Shown here: one piece after another, positions 1 through 5,332 of the stretch
How positions within the stretch are numbered: the first letter of the stretch is position 1
How the letters are laid out: every line of letters starts with the position of its first letter
From: an uncultured Acetatifactor sp.
GTDB taxonomy: Bacteria; Bacillota; Clostridia; Lachnospirales; Lachnospiraceae
Direction of reading: 5' to 3'
Length of the DNA stretch: 6,835 nt
NCBI GenBank assembly: GCA_910587755.1
Contig: CAJUNZ010000121.1
Location: 1-6,835, forward strand
The notes under the pieces: generated by a model
Told to the model about the DNA's origin: nothing
What the model saw: the letters and a program-made list of their open reading frames with translations, nothing else
Databases searched by the model: none
Translations under genes and position numbers: made by a program

Positions 1-112
1 CCTGTGTAGGAACCGGAGTGGGAGCCTGTGTGGGCTCTGGTGTAGGAACCGGAGTGGGAGCCTGTGTGGGAACCGGAGTAGGAGCCTGTGTGGGAACCAG
101 CGTGGGCACCGG
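1..112 (-). repeat. in-frame tandem repeat, 24-nt unit coding PTPVPTQA
   Basis: On the plus strand the motif CTGTGTGGGAACCGGAGT and close variants recur, with a 24-base period and one longer 36-base unit containing an extra PTPE segment. The unit is a multiple of three and stays in frame with the minus-strand gene, so copy number can vary without breaking it. Synonymous third-position differences between copies show that they are not all recent. The contig starts inside this repeat, which is a likely reason the short-read assembly stopped here. Confidence 0.85.
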
Positions 113-415
113 AGTTGAATTCTCAGGCTTTGCAGTCGGCGGCGAAGAAGCAGCGGCCATAACTATATTTGGTGTTGTATCAGGCGCAAGAGCTTCAATA
201 CCAGCACTGTCTAAACCTGGGCCGTTTCTGGAAGCAGGTTCCGCTGTTACTCCAACACCGGCGAAACTAATCACAAGAACAACAGCCGATATACCGGCGG
301 AAATCAAAGGCCTTTTAGGTCGGCGCTTGCGAATGACATTTATCAGGGCCATTACGAGAAAAAATGAAATAAATACCAGACTGAGTAAAAATATAGCTGT
401 AAAAAAGTAAGCCAT
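1..415 (-). CDS. two-helix membrane protein with Pro-Thr repeat tail, C-terminus cut off by contig end
   Basis: The minus strand is open from an ATG at 415 to the left edge, giving 138 residues without a stop. A good ribosome binding site (AAAGGAGA, plus positions 421-428) lies 5 bases before the ATG. Residues about 3-27 and 37-57 are hydrophobic helices separated by a strongly basic loop (IRKRRPKRP). The positive-inside rule therefore puts the loop in the cytoplasm and the C-terminal part outside. Residues 58-97 are a polar linker. From about 98 on the chain consists of PTPVPTQA-type repeats, a common flexible wall-spanning or linker sequence in Clostridia surface proteins that often carries an extracellular domain. 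That domain, if any, is missing, so no function can be named. The gene follows a broken small gene, and both probably share the promoter at 632-660. A plus-strand reading frame over 18-410 gives low-complexity Gly-Val sequence with no ribosome binding site, and is the shadow. Confidence 0.72.
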   Translation of the reverse strand, partial: MAYFFTAIFLLSLVFISFFLVMALINVIRKRRPKRPLISAGISAVVLVISFAGVGVTAEPASRNGPGLDSAGIEALAPDTTPNIVMAAASSPPTAKPENSTPVPTLVPTQAPTPVPTQAPTPVPTPEPTQAPTPVPTQ

Positions 416-439
416 AAGAGTCTCCTTTTTCATTGGGGT

Positions 440-610
440 CTAACCAACTGTTTTCTTATCTTTTTTTGCTCCTGTGGTGCCTGAACCATTCAAGTCCATG
501 TTCTGAGCAGAAATTGAGCGACTTTTTATATATGTCTCTTCTGTATCCGTTACTACTGTGCTGCATCCGTTTTCATCCACAATAGCCTCAAGGGTTACTT
601 TCGCTCACAT
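440..610 (-). pseudogene. small hypothetical gene with a TGA stop at codon 2
   Basis: On the minus strand a textbook ribosome binding site (AAAGGAGG, plus positions 616-623) stands 5 bases before ATG at 610-608, but the next codon is TGA (607-605). The same frame then stays open for 54 sense codons, starting AKVTLEAIVDENG and ending KKDKKTVG, before TAG at 442-440. The peptide is hydrophilic, Thr/Asp/Glu-rich in its first half and Lys-rich at its tail. I do not recognise the family. One base change (TCA to TGA, Ser to stop) would explain the break. The overlapping GTG at 608 gives only six codons. An in-frame GTG at codon 10 is too far from the ribosome binding site to be a convincing start. 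Other genes here end in TGA, so readthrough recoding is not expected. It lies 24 bases upstream of the membrane protein gene and probably shares its transcript. Confidence 0.5.
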
Positions 611-631
611 GAAAACCTCCTTTCTAAAATG

Positions 632-660
632 AGGATACCATACAAGAAAGAAAAGGTCAA
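632..660 (-). promoter_or_regulatory. sigma-A type promoter for the leftward small gene and membrane protein gene
   Basis: Read on the minus strand: -35 TTGACC (655-660), a 17-base spacer, and -10 TATCCT (632-637) preceded by TGG, an extended -10 element. Transcription would start near 625, almost at the ribosome binding site at 616-623, so the 5' leader is very short. Matches are 5 of 6 and 4 of 6 to the sigma-A consensus with optimal spacing. Confidence 0.6.
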
Positions 661-693
661 TTTCTTTGCTGCTGTGCGGCGGGTCATTACTGT

Positions 694-756
694 AAATAAG
701 CCTAAGGTAGTAAGCTTTCCAAGATACGGGAGCCGTTGATACCTAAGGCTTTATTT
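694..756. repeat. imperfect inverted repeat before the NYN fragment
   Basis: Arms 694-709 (AAATAAGCCTAAGGTA) and 740-756 (TACCTAAGGCTTTATTT) pair over 15 bp with one A-A mismatch and one bulged T, enclosing 30 bases. A second short stem (GCTTTC with GGGAGC, including G-T pairs) can form inside the loop. Neither strand has a convincing T-run after the structure, so it is not a standard terminator. It ends 16 bases before the start codon of the NYN fragment, in the position of a 5' leader structure or a regulator binding site, but could equally be a relic of a mobile element end. Confidence 0.45.
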
Positions 757-772
757 GTTTATGGAGATCATT

Positions 773-856
773 ATGAAAACAGCTATTTTAATTGATGGGG
801 GATTCTACCGAAAACGCGCAGCCTGTCTGTGGGGAAAGAGTCTGAAACTTAAGTAA
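773..856 (+). pseudogene. N-terminal remnant of a NYN-domain (LabA/DUF88-like) gene
   Basis: ATG at 773 with GGAG at 763-766 opens a 27-codon frame beginning MKTAILIDGGFYRKRA and closing at TAA 854-856. The start (hydrophobic strand, then IDGGFYRKR) is the characteristic first strand and acidic-residue motif of NYN-domain proteins, a PIN-like nuclease fold whose full members usually have roughly 200 residues or more. Only this first piece is left. The sequence after the stop shows no continuation of the family in any frame, which points to a deletion rather than a single frameshift. The remaining leader and ribosome binding site still look intact. Assignment rests on the N-terminal motif alone. 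Confidence 0.55.
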
Positions 857-948
857 AGAGAGAAAAAATTTTAGCTGCATTATTGATGACAAAAATCGGT
901 GTTAAAGTCCTTAAAGAGGCATTAATACATAGAATAAACCATGCTGAT

Positions 949-996
949 AAAAAGACCGCAAACCATTGATTTTACTAAAAAATCCTTGATTTGCGG
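949..996 (-). terminator. intrinsic terminator downstream of the tRNA gene
   Basis: On the minus strand the sequence CCGCAAA (complement of 990-996) pairs perfectly with TTTGCGG (complement of 956-962). An inner stem GATTTT/AAAATC extends the structure. The outer arm is followed directly by TCTTTTT (complement of 949-955). The structure lies 14 bases past the tRNA 3' end and is the natural stop for its transcript. Confidence 0.7.
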
Positions 997-1010
997 CTTT
1001 ACATAAAAAA

Positions 1011-1084
1011 TGGAAGCAAAGGGGCTCGAACCCTTGGCCTCCCGCTAGTCAGGCGAGCGCTCATCCCAGCTGAGCTATGCTTCC
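1011..1084 (-). tRNA. tRNA-Val (anticodon GAC), slightly non-canonical
   Basis: A 74-base cloverleaf folds on the minus strand. The acceptor stem is GGAAGCA/TGCTTCC, bases 8-9 are TA, the D stem is GCTC/GAGC, the anticodon stem is CTCGC/GCGGG with one U-G pair, the anticodon loop is CTGACTA, the variable loop is AGGCC, and the T arm is AAGGG-TTCGAGC-CCCTT, with discriminator A. With U at position 33 the anticodon is GAC, reading GUC and GUU valine codons. The 3' CCA is not encoded; A73 is followed by a run of T. Two positions are unusual: an extra T between the D loop A and the D stem (GGGATGAGC instead of GGGAGAGC), and U at position 37, where tRNAs nearly always have a purine. It has its own promoter and terminator, so it may be functional, but partial decay is possible. 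Confidence 0.85.
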
Positions 1085-1092
1085 ATGCCCTT

Positions 1093-1121
1093 ACTATAAC
1101 ACAAACCGGAGAAAATGGGAA
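1093..1121 (-). promoter_or_regulatory. promoter of the tRNA-Val gene
   Basis: On the minus strand: -10 TATAGT (1093-1098) preceded by TGT (extended -10), a 17-base spacer, and a weak -35 TTCCCA (1116-1121). The predicted start near 1086 lies only about two bases before the mature tRNA 5' end at 1084. It is divergent from the tig promoter, with 46 bases between the two -35 boxes. Confidence 0.5.
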
Positions 1122-1167
1122 GAGCTAATTTTAAAAAAATCAAAATAAAAGAATTGCCTAAAAACAT

Positions 1168-1196
1168 TTGTATTTTTGTAGTGCCTATGCTATAAT
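1168..1196 (+). promoter_or_regulatory. sigma-A promoter of the tig-clpP-clpX run
   Basis: -35 TTGTAT (1168-1173), a spacer of exactly 17 bases, and a perfect -10 TATAAT (1191-1196) preceded by TGC, an extended -10. Transcription should begin near 1203, leaving a leader of about 74 bases. In that leader TGTGCC (1214-1219) can pair with GGCACA (1241-1246). I see no CtsR or CIRCE heat-shock operator around it. Confidence 0.75.
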
Positions 1197-1276
1197 CTGG
1201 AGATGATTGAGGTTGTGCCAAAACCAGACGGGATAGAGCAGGCACAGGCAATGTGATTGAAGGAGGAAACGCGGCA

Positions 1277-2584
1277 ATGAGTTTACAGGTAGAAAAATTG
1301 GATAATAATATGGCAGTGCTGACAATTGAGGTGCCTGCTGAAGAACTGGAAAAGGCTATTGAGACTGTTTACCAGAAGAGCAAAAAGAGAATCAGTCTTC
1401 CGGGCTTCCGCAAGGGAAAAGCGCCCCGCAGGATGATTGAACAGGCATATGGTAAAGATGTCTTCTATCAGGATGCGGCGGACGAGCTGGTTCCCACAGC
1501 ATATGAGGAGGCTTTGAGAGAGACGGACGAGCAGGTCGTCTCCTATCCCCAGCTGAGTGTGGTGCAGATTGAGGCGGGCAAGCCTTTTATCTTCACAGCC
1601 AAGGTGGCCCTGAAGCCCGAAGTTGTCCTGGGCACTTACAAGGGAGTCAAGGTGGTCAAGATGGATACTGCCGTGACAGAAGAGGAAATTGCCGCTGAGA
1701 TTGACAGGGAGAGGGACAAGAACGCCAGGATCGTTGAGGTGGAAGACAGAGCGGTGCAGGAAGGTGATATCGCCACCCTGGACTTTGAAGGCTTTGTGGA
1801 CGGAGAGGCTTTTGAGGGCGGAAAGGGAACGGACTATCCCCTGACCATTGGATCCCATGCTTTTATCCCAGGCTTTGAGGAGGCTCTGGTGGGAGCTGTC
1901 ATCGGCCAGGAGACAGAAGTGAATGTGACCTTCCCTGAGGACTACCAGGCTGCTGATCTGGCGGGCAGGGATGCAATGTTCAAGTGCACCGTCACAAAGC
2001 TGCAGGAGAAGCTGCTTCCGGAACTGGACGATGATTTTGCAAGCGAGGTATCTGACGAGAGCGATACGGTGGAAGAATATAAGGAAGAAGTCCGCAATAA
2101 GCTGTCTGAAAGGAAGAGCAGGGAGGCCAAGAGCGCTCTGGAGGACGCAGTCCTTGAGGCGGTGACAGCGGAGGCCAAGATGGAACTTCCCGAGCCCATG
2201 GTCGACACCCAGGTGAGCCAGATGGCACAGGATTATGCCAGGAGGCTTCGCTACCAGGGGATCTCCCTGGAGCAGTATCTGGAGATGACCGGCATGACCA
2301 GGGAGACGCTGGCAAGGCAGCTGAGGCCCCAGGCCGTGAAGCGGATTCAGTCCAGGCTGGTTCTGGAGGCTGTGGCGGCCGCAGAGGGCATTGAGGCTTC
2401 CCAGGAGGAGATTGACGAGGAGATCGAGTCCAGGGCGGAGACTTATAACAGGGATGTGGAGGAACTGAAAGAGACCTACGGAGAGAGCGGACGCAAGGAG
2501 ATATCCCAGGATATCTGCGTTAAAAAGGCAATGGAGTTCCTGGTGGAGAATGCACAGGACAAAGAGGCGGAAGAGAACGCTTAA
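1277..2584 (+). CDS. tig: trigger factor, ribosome-associated chaperone and prolyl isomerase
   Basis: Trigger factor docks beside the ribosomal exit tunnel, shields emerging chains and isomerises Xaa-Pro bonds. The 435-residue product matches the family length. Residues 1-115 form the ribosome-binding domain with the signature GFRKGKAPR at 43-51. Residues about 155-243 are the FKBP-type isomerase domain (GDIATLDFEGFVDG, then IPGFEEALVG). The rest, rich in Glu, Lys and Arg, is the helical substrate-cradling domain. I chose ATG 1277, which has AGGAGG at 1261-1266 and begins MSLQVEKLDN as expected. An upstream in-frame GTG at 1253 overlaps that ribosome binding site and is not used. It is the first gene of the run, and its placement before clpP and clpX is standard in Clostridia. 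Confidence 0.97.
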   Translation: MSLQVEKLDNNMAVLTIEVPAEELEKAIETVYQKSKKRISLPGFRKGKAPRRMIEQAYGKDVFYQDAADELVPTAYEEALRETDEQVVSYPQLSVVQIEAGKPFIFTAKVALKPEVVLGTYKGVKVVKMDTAVTEEEIAAEIDRERDKNARIVEVEDRAVQEGDIATLDFEGFVDGEAFEGGKGTDYPLTIGSHAFIPGFEEALVGAVIGQETEVNVTFPEDYQAADLAGRDAMFKCTVTKLQEKLLPELDDDFASEVSDESDTVEEYKEEVRNKLSERKSREAKSALEDAVLEAVTAEAKMELPEPMVDTQVSQMAQDYARRLRYQGISLEQYLEMTGMTRETLARQLRPQAVKRIQSRLVLEAVAAAEGIEASQEEIDEEIESRAETYNRDVEELKETYGESGRKEISQDICVKKAMEFLVENAQDKEAEENA

Positions 2585-2588
2585 GCAT

Positions 2589-2621
2589 AAAAGGGTGTCC
2601 TCAGCGGGGCGGCACCCTTTT
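2589..2621 (+). terminator. intrinsic terminator or attenuator between tig and clpP
   Basis: AAAAGGGTG (2589-2597) pairs perfectly with CACCCTTTT (2613-2621), and the stem can be extended inward by two pairs. It starts 5 bases after the tig stop. The T-run is only four bases and is itself the base of the stem, so termination is probably partial. That would lower clpP-clpX expression relative to tig without separating them. Confidence 0.55.
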
Positions 2622-2627
2622 CGGCAT

Positions 2628-2663
2628 TGCCCCGAAGACCCTCAAAGAAGGGAGCCGGGGGCA
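2628..2663 (+). promoter_or_regulatory. second hairpin in the tig-clpP gap
   Basis: TGCCCC (2628-2633) pairs with GGGGCA (2658-2663), and CCCT/AGGG closes an inner stem around a six-base loop (CAAAGA). No T-run follows, so it is not a terminator. It stands 12 bases before the clpP ribosome binding site, GGGAGG at 2676-2681. It could protect the downstream mRNA or modulate clpP translation. Its role is inferred. Confidence 0.4.
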
Positions 2664-2688
2664 GGATGTATAAAAGGGAGGATTTGAG

Positions 2689-3288
2689 ATGAGCTTAGTA
2701 CCTTATGTCATAGAGCAGACCAGCAAAGGGGAGCGGTCATATGATATTTATTCCAGGCTTCTGAAAGACAGGATCATATTTCTGGGGGAGGAGGTCAACG
2801 AGACTTCTGCCAGCATTGTGGTGGCTCAGCTTCTGTTCCTGGAGGCGGAGGATCCGGAGAAGGACATTCATCTGTATATCAACAGCCCGGGAGGAGTTAT
2901 CACCGCCGGCATGGCCATCTATGACACCATGAATTATATCAAGTGCGACGTGTCCACCGTGTGCATCGGCATGGCGGCCAGCATGGGATCCTTCCTGCTT
3001 GCAGGAGGGGCCAAAGGAAAGCGTTTTGCCCTTCCCAATGCGGAGATTATGATCCATCAGCCTCTGGGGGGAACCCAGGGCCAGGCCACTGACATTGAGA
3101 TTGCCGCCAAGCATATTTTGAGGAACAAGGAAAAGCTGAACCGTATGCTGGCGGAGAATACGGGCAAGGACTATGAGACCATTTGTGCCGATACGGAGCG
3201 TGACAACTGGATGAGCGCTCAGGAGGCAAAAGAATACGGCATTGTGGATATGGTGATCGCCTCCCATGATGCCCAGAGTGAAAAATAG
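2689..3288 (+). CDS. clpP: ATP-dependent Clp protease proteolytic subunit ClpP
   Basis: ClpP forms a two-ring, 14-subunit serine protease chamber in the cytoplasm that cuts proteins fed by ClpX or ClpC. The 199-residue product is full length for the family. The catalytic triad is Ser98 (in GMAASMGS), His123 (in MIHQP) and Asp172 (in ERDNWMS). The oxyanion region YINSPGG is at 63-69. The N-terminal MSLVPYVIEQ is typical of the mature axial-gate segment. The start has GGGAGG at 2676-2681, 7 bases upstream. clpX follows after 15 bases, so the two are co-translated from one mRNA. No CtsR-type direct repeat (GGTCAAA) is visible in the 104 bases upstream, unlike clpP of Bacillus subtilis. Heat control, if any, must come from elsewhere. 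Confidence 0.97.
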   Translation: MSLVPYVIEQTSKGERSYDIYSRLLKDRIIFLGEEVNETSASIVVAQLLFLEAEDPEKDIHLYINSPGGVITAGMAIYDTMNYIKCDVSTVCIGMAASMGSFLLAGGAKGKRFALPNAEIMIHQPLGGTQGQATDIEIAAKHILRNKEKLNRMLAENTGKDYETICADTERDNWMSAQEAKEYGIVDMVIASHDAQSEK

Positions 3289-3303
3289 TTTAGGAGTGAA
3301 GGA

Positions 3304-4578
3304 ATGGCAGGAAAAATGATCGGAAACGATATCAGATGCTCTTTCTGCAACAAGACCCAGAACCAGGTCCGCAAGCTGATTGCGGGTCCTGCGGGGGTCT
3401 ATATCTGCGACGACTGTATTGAGATCTGCGCGGATATTCTTGAGGAGGAGCTGCAGGATGAGGAAGAGGAGGAATCGGTAAGGCCAGACATCAACCTCCT
3501 GAAGCCGGTTGAGGTGAAACGCTTCCTGGACGAGTATGTGGTGGGTCAGGAAGAGGCGAAGAAAATACTGTCAGTTGCCGTCTACAATCATTATAAAAGG
3601 GTAATGGCGCCCAGGGATCTGGACGATGTGGAACTCCAGAAGAGCAATATCATCATGGTGGGTCCCACCGGCTGCGGCAAAACTTATCTGGCCCAGACAC
3701 TGGCGAAGATCATCAATGTGCCCTTTGCCATTGCAGATGCCACCACCCTCACGGAGGCAGGGTATGTGGGCGAGGACGTGGAGAATATCCTGCTGAAACT
3801 GATCCAGGCGGCGGACTATGACGTGGAGCGGGCTCAGTATGGGATCATCTATATCGACGAGATCGACAAGATTACCAAAAAAGGCGAGAATGTCTCCATC
3901 ACCCGGGATGTGTCCGGGGAAGGAGTGCAGCAGGCTCTGCTGAAGATTGTGGAGGGCACGGTGGCGAATGTGCCGCCTCAGGGAGGCAGGAAGCATCCTC
4001 ATCAGGAGCTGATCTCCATTGACACCTCCAACATTCTCTTTATCTGCGGAGGGGCTTTTGACGGCCTTGACAAGATTGTGGAGGCCAGACTGGACCGCAA
4101 GGCCATCGGTTTTAACACGGAGGTCTCTCAGAAGACCACCAAGGAACTCAGTGACCTGCTGCAGGAGGTGACGCCTCAGGATCTGGTGAAATTCGGCCTG
4201 ATTCCGGAGTTCGTGGGCCGTGTGCCCATCTGCGTGTCACTCAGGGGCCTTGACAGGGAGGCTCTGGTGCGCATTCTGAAGGAGCCCAAGAACGCCCTGA
4301 TCAAGCAGTATCAGAAGCTGTTTGACATGGACGGGGTGGGACTTACCTTCGAGGAGGAGGCCGTGAACTCCATTGCGGACAAGGCGTTTGAGCGAAAAAC
4401 CGGCGCCAGGGGTCTGCGTTCCATTATGGAGGGTATCCTGATGGATATTATGTATGAGATTCCTTCCGATGAGAGTATTGAGCAGTGTGTCATCACCAAA
4501 GGTACGGTGGAGGAGGGAAGCGCTCCAGTGACATACCGCAGGAACGAGCACCGCAGAAATATGGACAAAGCAATATAG
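3304..4578 (+). CDS. clpX: ATP-dependent Clp protease ATP-binding subunit ClpX
   Basis: ClpX is the hexameric AAA+ unfoldase that recognises tagged substrates such as ssrA-tagged proteins and threads them into ClpP. All hallmarks are present in 424 residues. These are the zinc-binding domain with Cys12, Cys15, Cys35 and Cys38; Walker A GPTGCGKT at 120-127; the pore-1 loop GYVGED at 153-158; Walker B IIYIDEID at 181-188; the RKH loop at 229-231; the ClpP-docking IGF loop at 268-270; the arginine-finger region PEFVGR at 301-306; and sensor 2 GAR at 367-369. An acidic linker (EEEEES) joins the zinc and AAA+ parts. The start has AGGAG at 3292-3296, 7 bases upstream. The Lys/Arg-rich tail ends MDKAI. 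Normally lon follows; here the next gene is engB. Confidence 0.98.
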   Translation: MAGKMIGNDIRCSFCNKTQNQVRKLIAGPAGVYICDDCIEICADILEEELQDEEEEESVRPDINLLKPVEVKRFLDEYVVGQEEAKKILSVAVYNHYKRVMAPRDLDDVELQKSNIIMVGPTGCGKTYLAQTLAKIINVPFAIADATTLTEAGYVGEDVENILLKLIQAADYDVERAQYGIIYIDEIDKITKKGENVSITRDVSGEGVQQALLKIVEGTVANVPPQGGRKHPHQELISIDTSNILFICGGAFDGLDKIVEARLDRKAIGFNTEVSQKTTKELSDLLQEVTPQDLVKFGLIPEFVGRVPICVSLRGLDREALVRILKEPKNALIKQYQKLFDMDGVGLTFEEEAVNSIADKAFERKTGARGLRSIMEGILMDIMYEIPSDESIEQCVITKGTVEEGSAPVTYRRNEHRRNMDKAI

Positions 4579-4625
4579 AAAAAGTGAAAAGAAAAGCGAA
4601 ATAAGCAAAATCAAGACGATTACAA

Positions 4626-4659
4626 ACATGAACGCCGCCCAAAAGGACGGCGTTCATGT
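4626..4659 (+). promoter_or_regulatory. 12-bp perfect hairpin in the clpX-engB gap
   Basis: ACATGAACGCCG (4626-4637) and CGGCGTTCATGT (4648-4659) are perfect complements. The 10-base loop can close further with a CC/GG pair around AAAA. No T-run follows on the plus strand (GATAGAAAGG comes next), and the minus-strand flank (TTTGTAATCG) is weak as well. It is therefore not a clear terminator. Its 3' arm ends 5 bases before the engB ribosome binding site (AAAGG), so it could gate engB translation, stabilise a processed mRNA, or be a leftover from a neighbouring deletion. Confidence 0.6.
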
Positions 4660-4681
4660 GATAGAAAGGATGTGGCTGAAT

Positions 4682-5275
4682 TTGGTGATCAAAAATGTCA
4701 GCCTGGAGACCGTGTGCGGCATCACCAGCAAGCTTCCAGAGGGAAGTCTGCCGGAGGTGGCTTTTGCAGGCAGGAGCAATGTGGGGAAATCATCCCTGAT
4801 CAATGCCCTTATGAATCGCAAATCCCTGGCCCGCACCAGCTCCCAGCCGGGCAAGACCCAGACCATCAACTACTACAATGTCAACAACGCGCTCTATTTC
4901 GTGGACCTGCCAGGGTACGGGTATGCAAAGGCCAACGAAAAGGTTAAGGCCCAGTGGGGGAAGATGGTGGAAAATTATCTGCACAAGTCAAAAAAGCTGC
5001 GGAGGGTTTTCCTTCTGGTGGATATCCGGCATGAGCCCACAGAGAACGACAAGCTTATGTACAGGTGGATTGTGGAGAGTGGCTACGAGCCCGTGATCAT
5101 TGCCACGAAGCTTGACAAGATAAAACGGAGCCAGGTCCAGAAACAGACGACGTTAATCAGATCCGCCCTGAAAGCGGGCGGTGAGACTCTGATCCTTCCT
5201 TTCTCTGCGCTGAACAGACAGGGCAGGGAGGAGATCTACCAGGTTCTGGATGCGCTTTTGGAGGAAGAGGGTTGA
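4682..5275 (+). CDS. engB: ribosome biogenesis GTP-binding protein YsxC/EngB
   Basis: EngB is an essential GTPase that helps assemble the large ribosomal subunit. G motifs, numbered from the TTG start: G1 GRSNVGKS at 30-37, G2 Thr59 in SQPGKTQT, G3 DLPG at 75-78, G4 TKLD at 142-145 and G5 SAL at 175-177. The product is 197 residues, the usual size. The start is debatable. An ATG at 4628 lies inside the hairpin and adds a non-family leader. An ATG at 4670 directly abuts the AAAGG ribosome binding site (4665-4669). TTG at 4682 has usable spacing and gives MVIKNVSLETVCG, the N-terminus I expect for clostridial relatives. GTG at 4685 is also possible. The gene lies 103 bases after clpX with no promoter I can support, and probably shares its transcript. 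Confidence 0.95.
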   Translation: MVIKNVSLETVCGITSKLPEGSLPEVAFAGRSNVGKSSLINALMNRKSLARTSSQPGKTQTINYYNVNNALYFVDLPGYGYAKANEKVKAQWGKMVENYLHKSKKLRRVFLLVDIRHEPTENDKLMYRWIVESGYEPVIIATKLDKIKRSQVQKQTTLIRSALKAGGETLILPFSALNRQGREEIYQVLDALLEEEG

Positions 5276-5332
5276 GAGGGAAATGTTGTGGGATGGTGAC
5301 TGCATGGGCGTACCTGTGCAGGAAGGAGGGCT

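Noticed and set aside
1..112. CRISPR-like array
   Set aside because: The repeat period is 24 bases with no unique spacers, and it codes in frame for Pro-Thr repeats.
18..410. Plus-strand frame of 130 codons rich in Gly, Val, Cys and Thr
   Set aside because: It is the complement of the Pro-Thr repeat gene. It has no ribosome binding site and its product is low-complexity, while the minus strand has a clear ribosome binding site, membrane helices and a recognisable repeat type.
605..607. TGA codon 2 as selenocysteine or a reassigned codon
   Set aside because: engB and the AI-2E gene in this window end in TGA, and I see no SECIS-like hairpin just after this codon. A mutation is simpler.
886..969. 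27-codon plus-strand frame starting MTKIGVKVLKEAL
   Set aside because: It has no ribosome binding site, it overlaps the tRNA terminator arm, and I recognise no family. It could be decayed coding sequence but cannot be supported.
1253..1276. Upstream GTG start for trigger factor
   Set aside because: The ribosome binding site AGGAGG lies inside this extension, and the family N-terminus starts at ATG 1277.
4628..4681. N-terminal extension of EngB from ATG 4628
   Set aside because: The ATG is in the hairpin arm, has no ribosome binding site, and adds residues not expected in the family.
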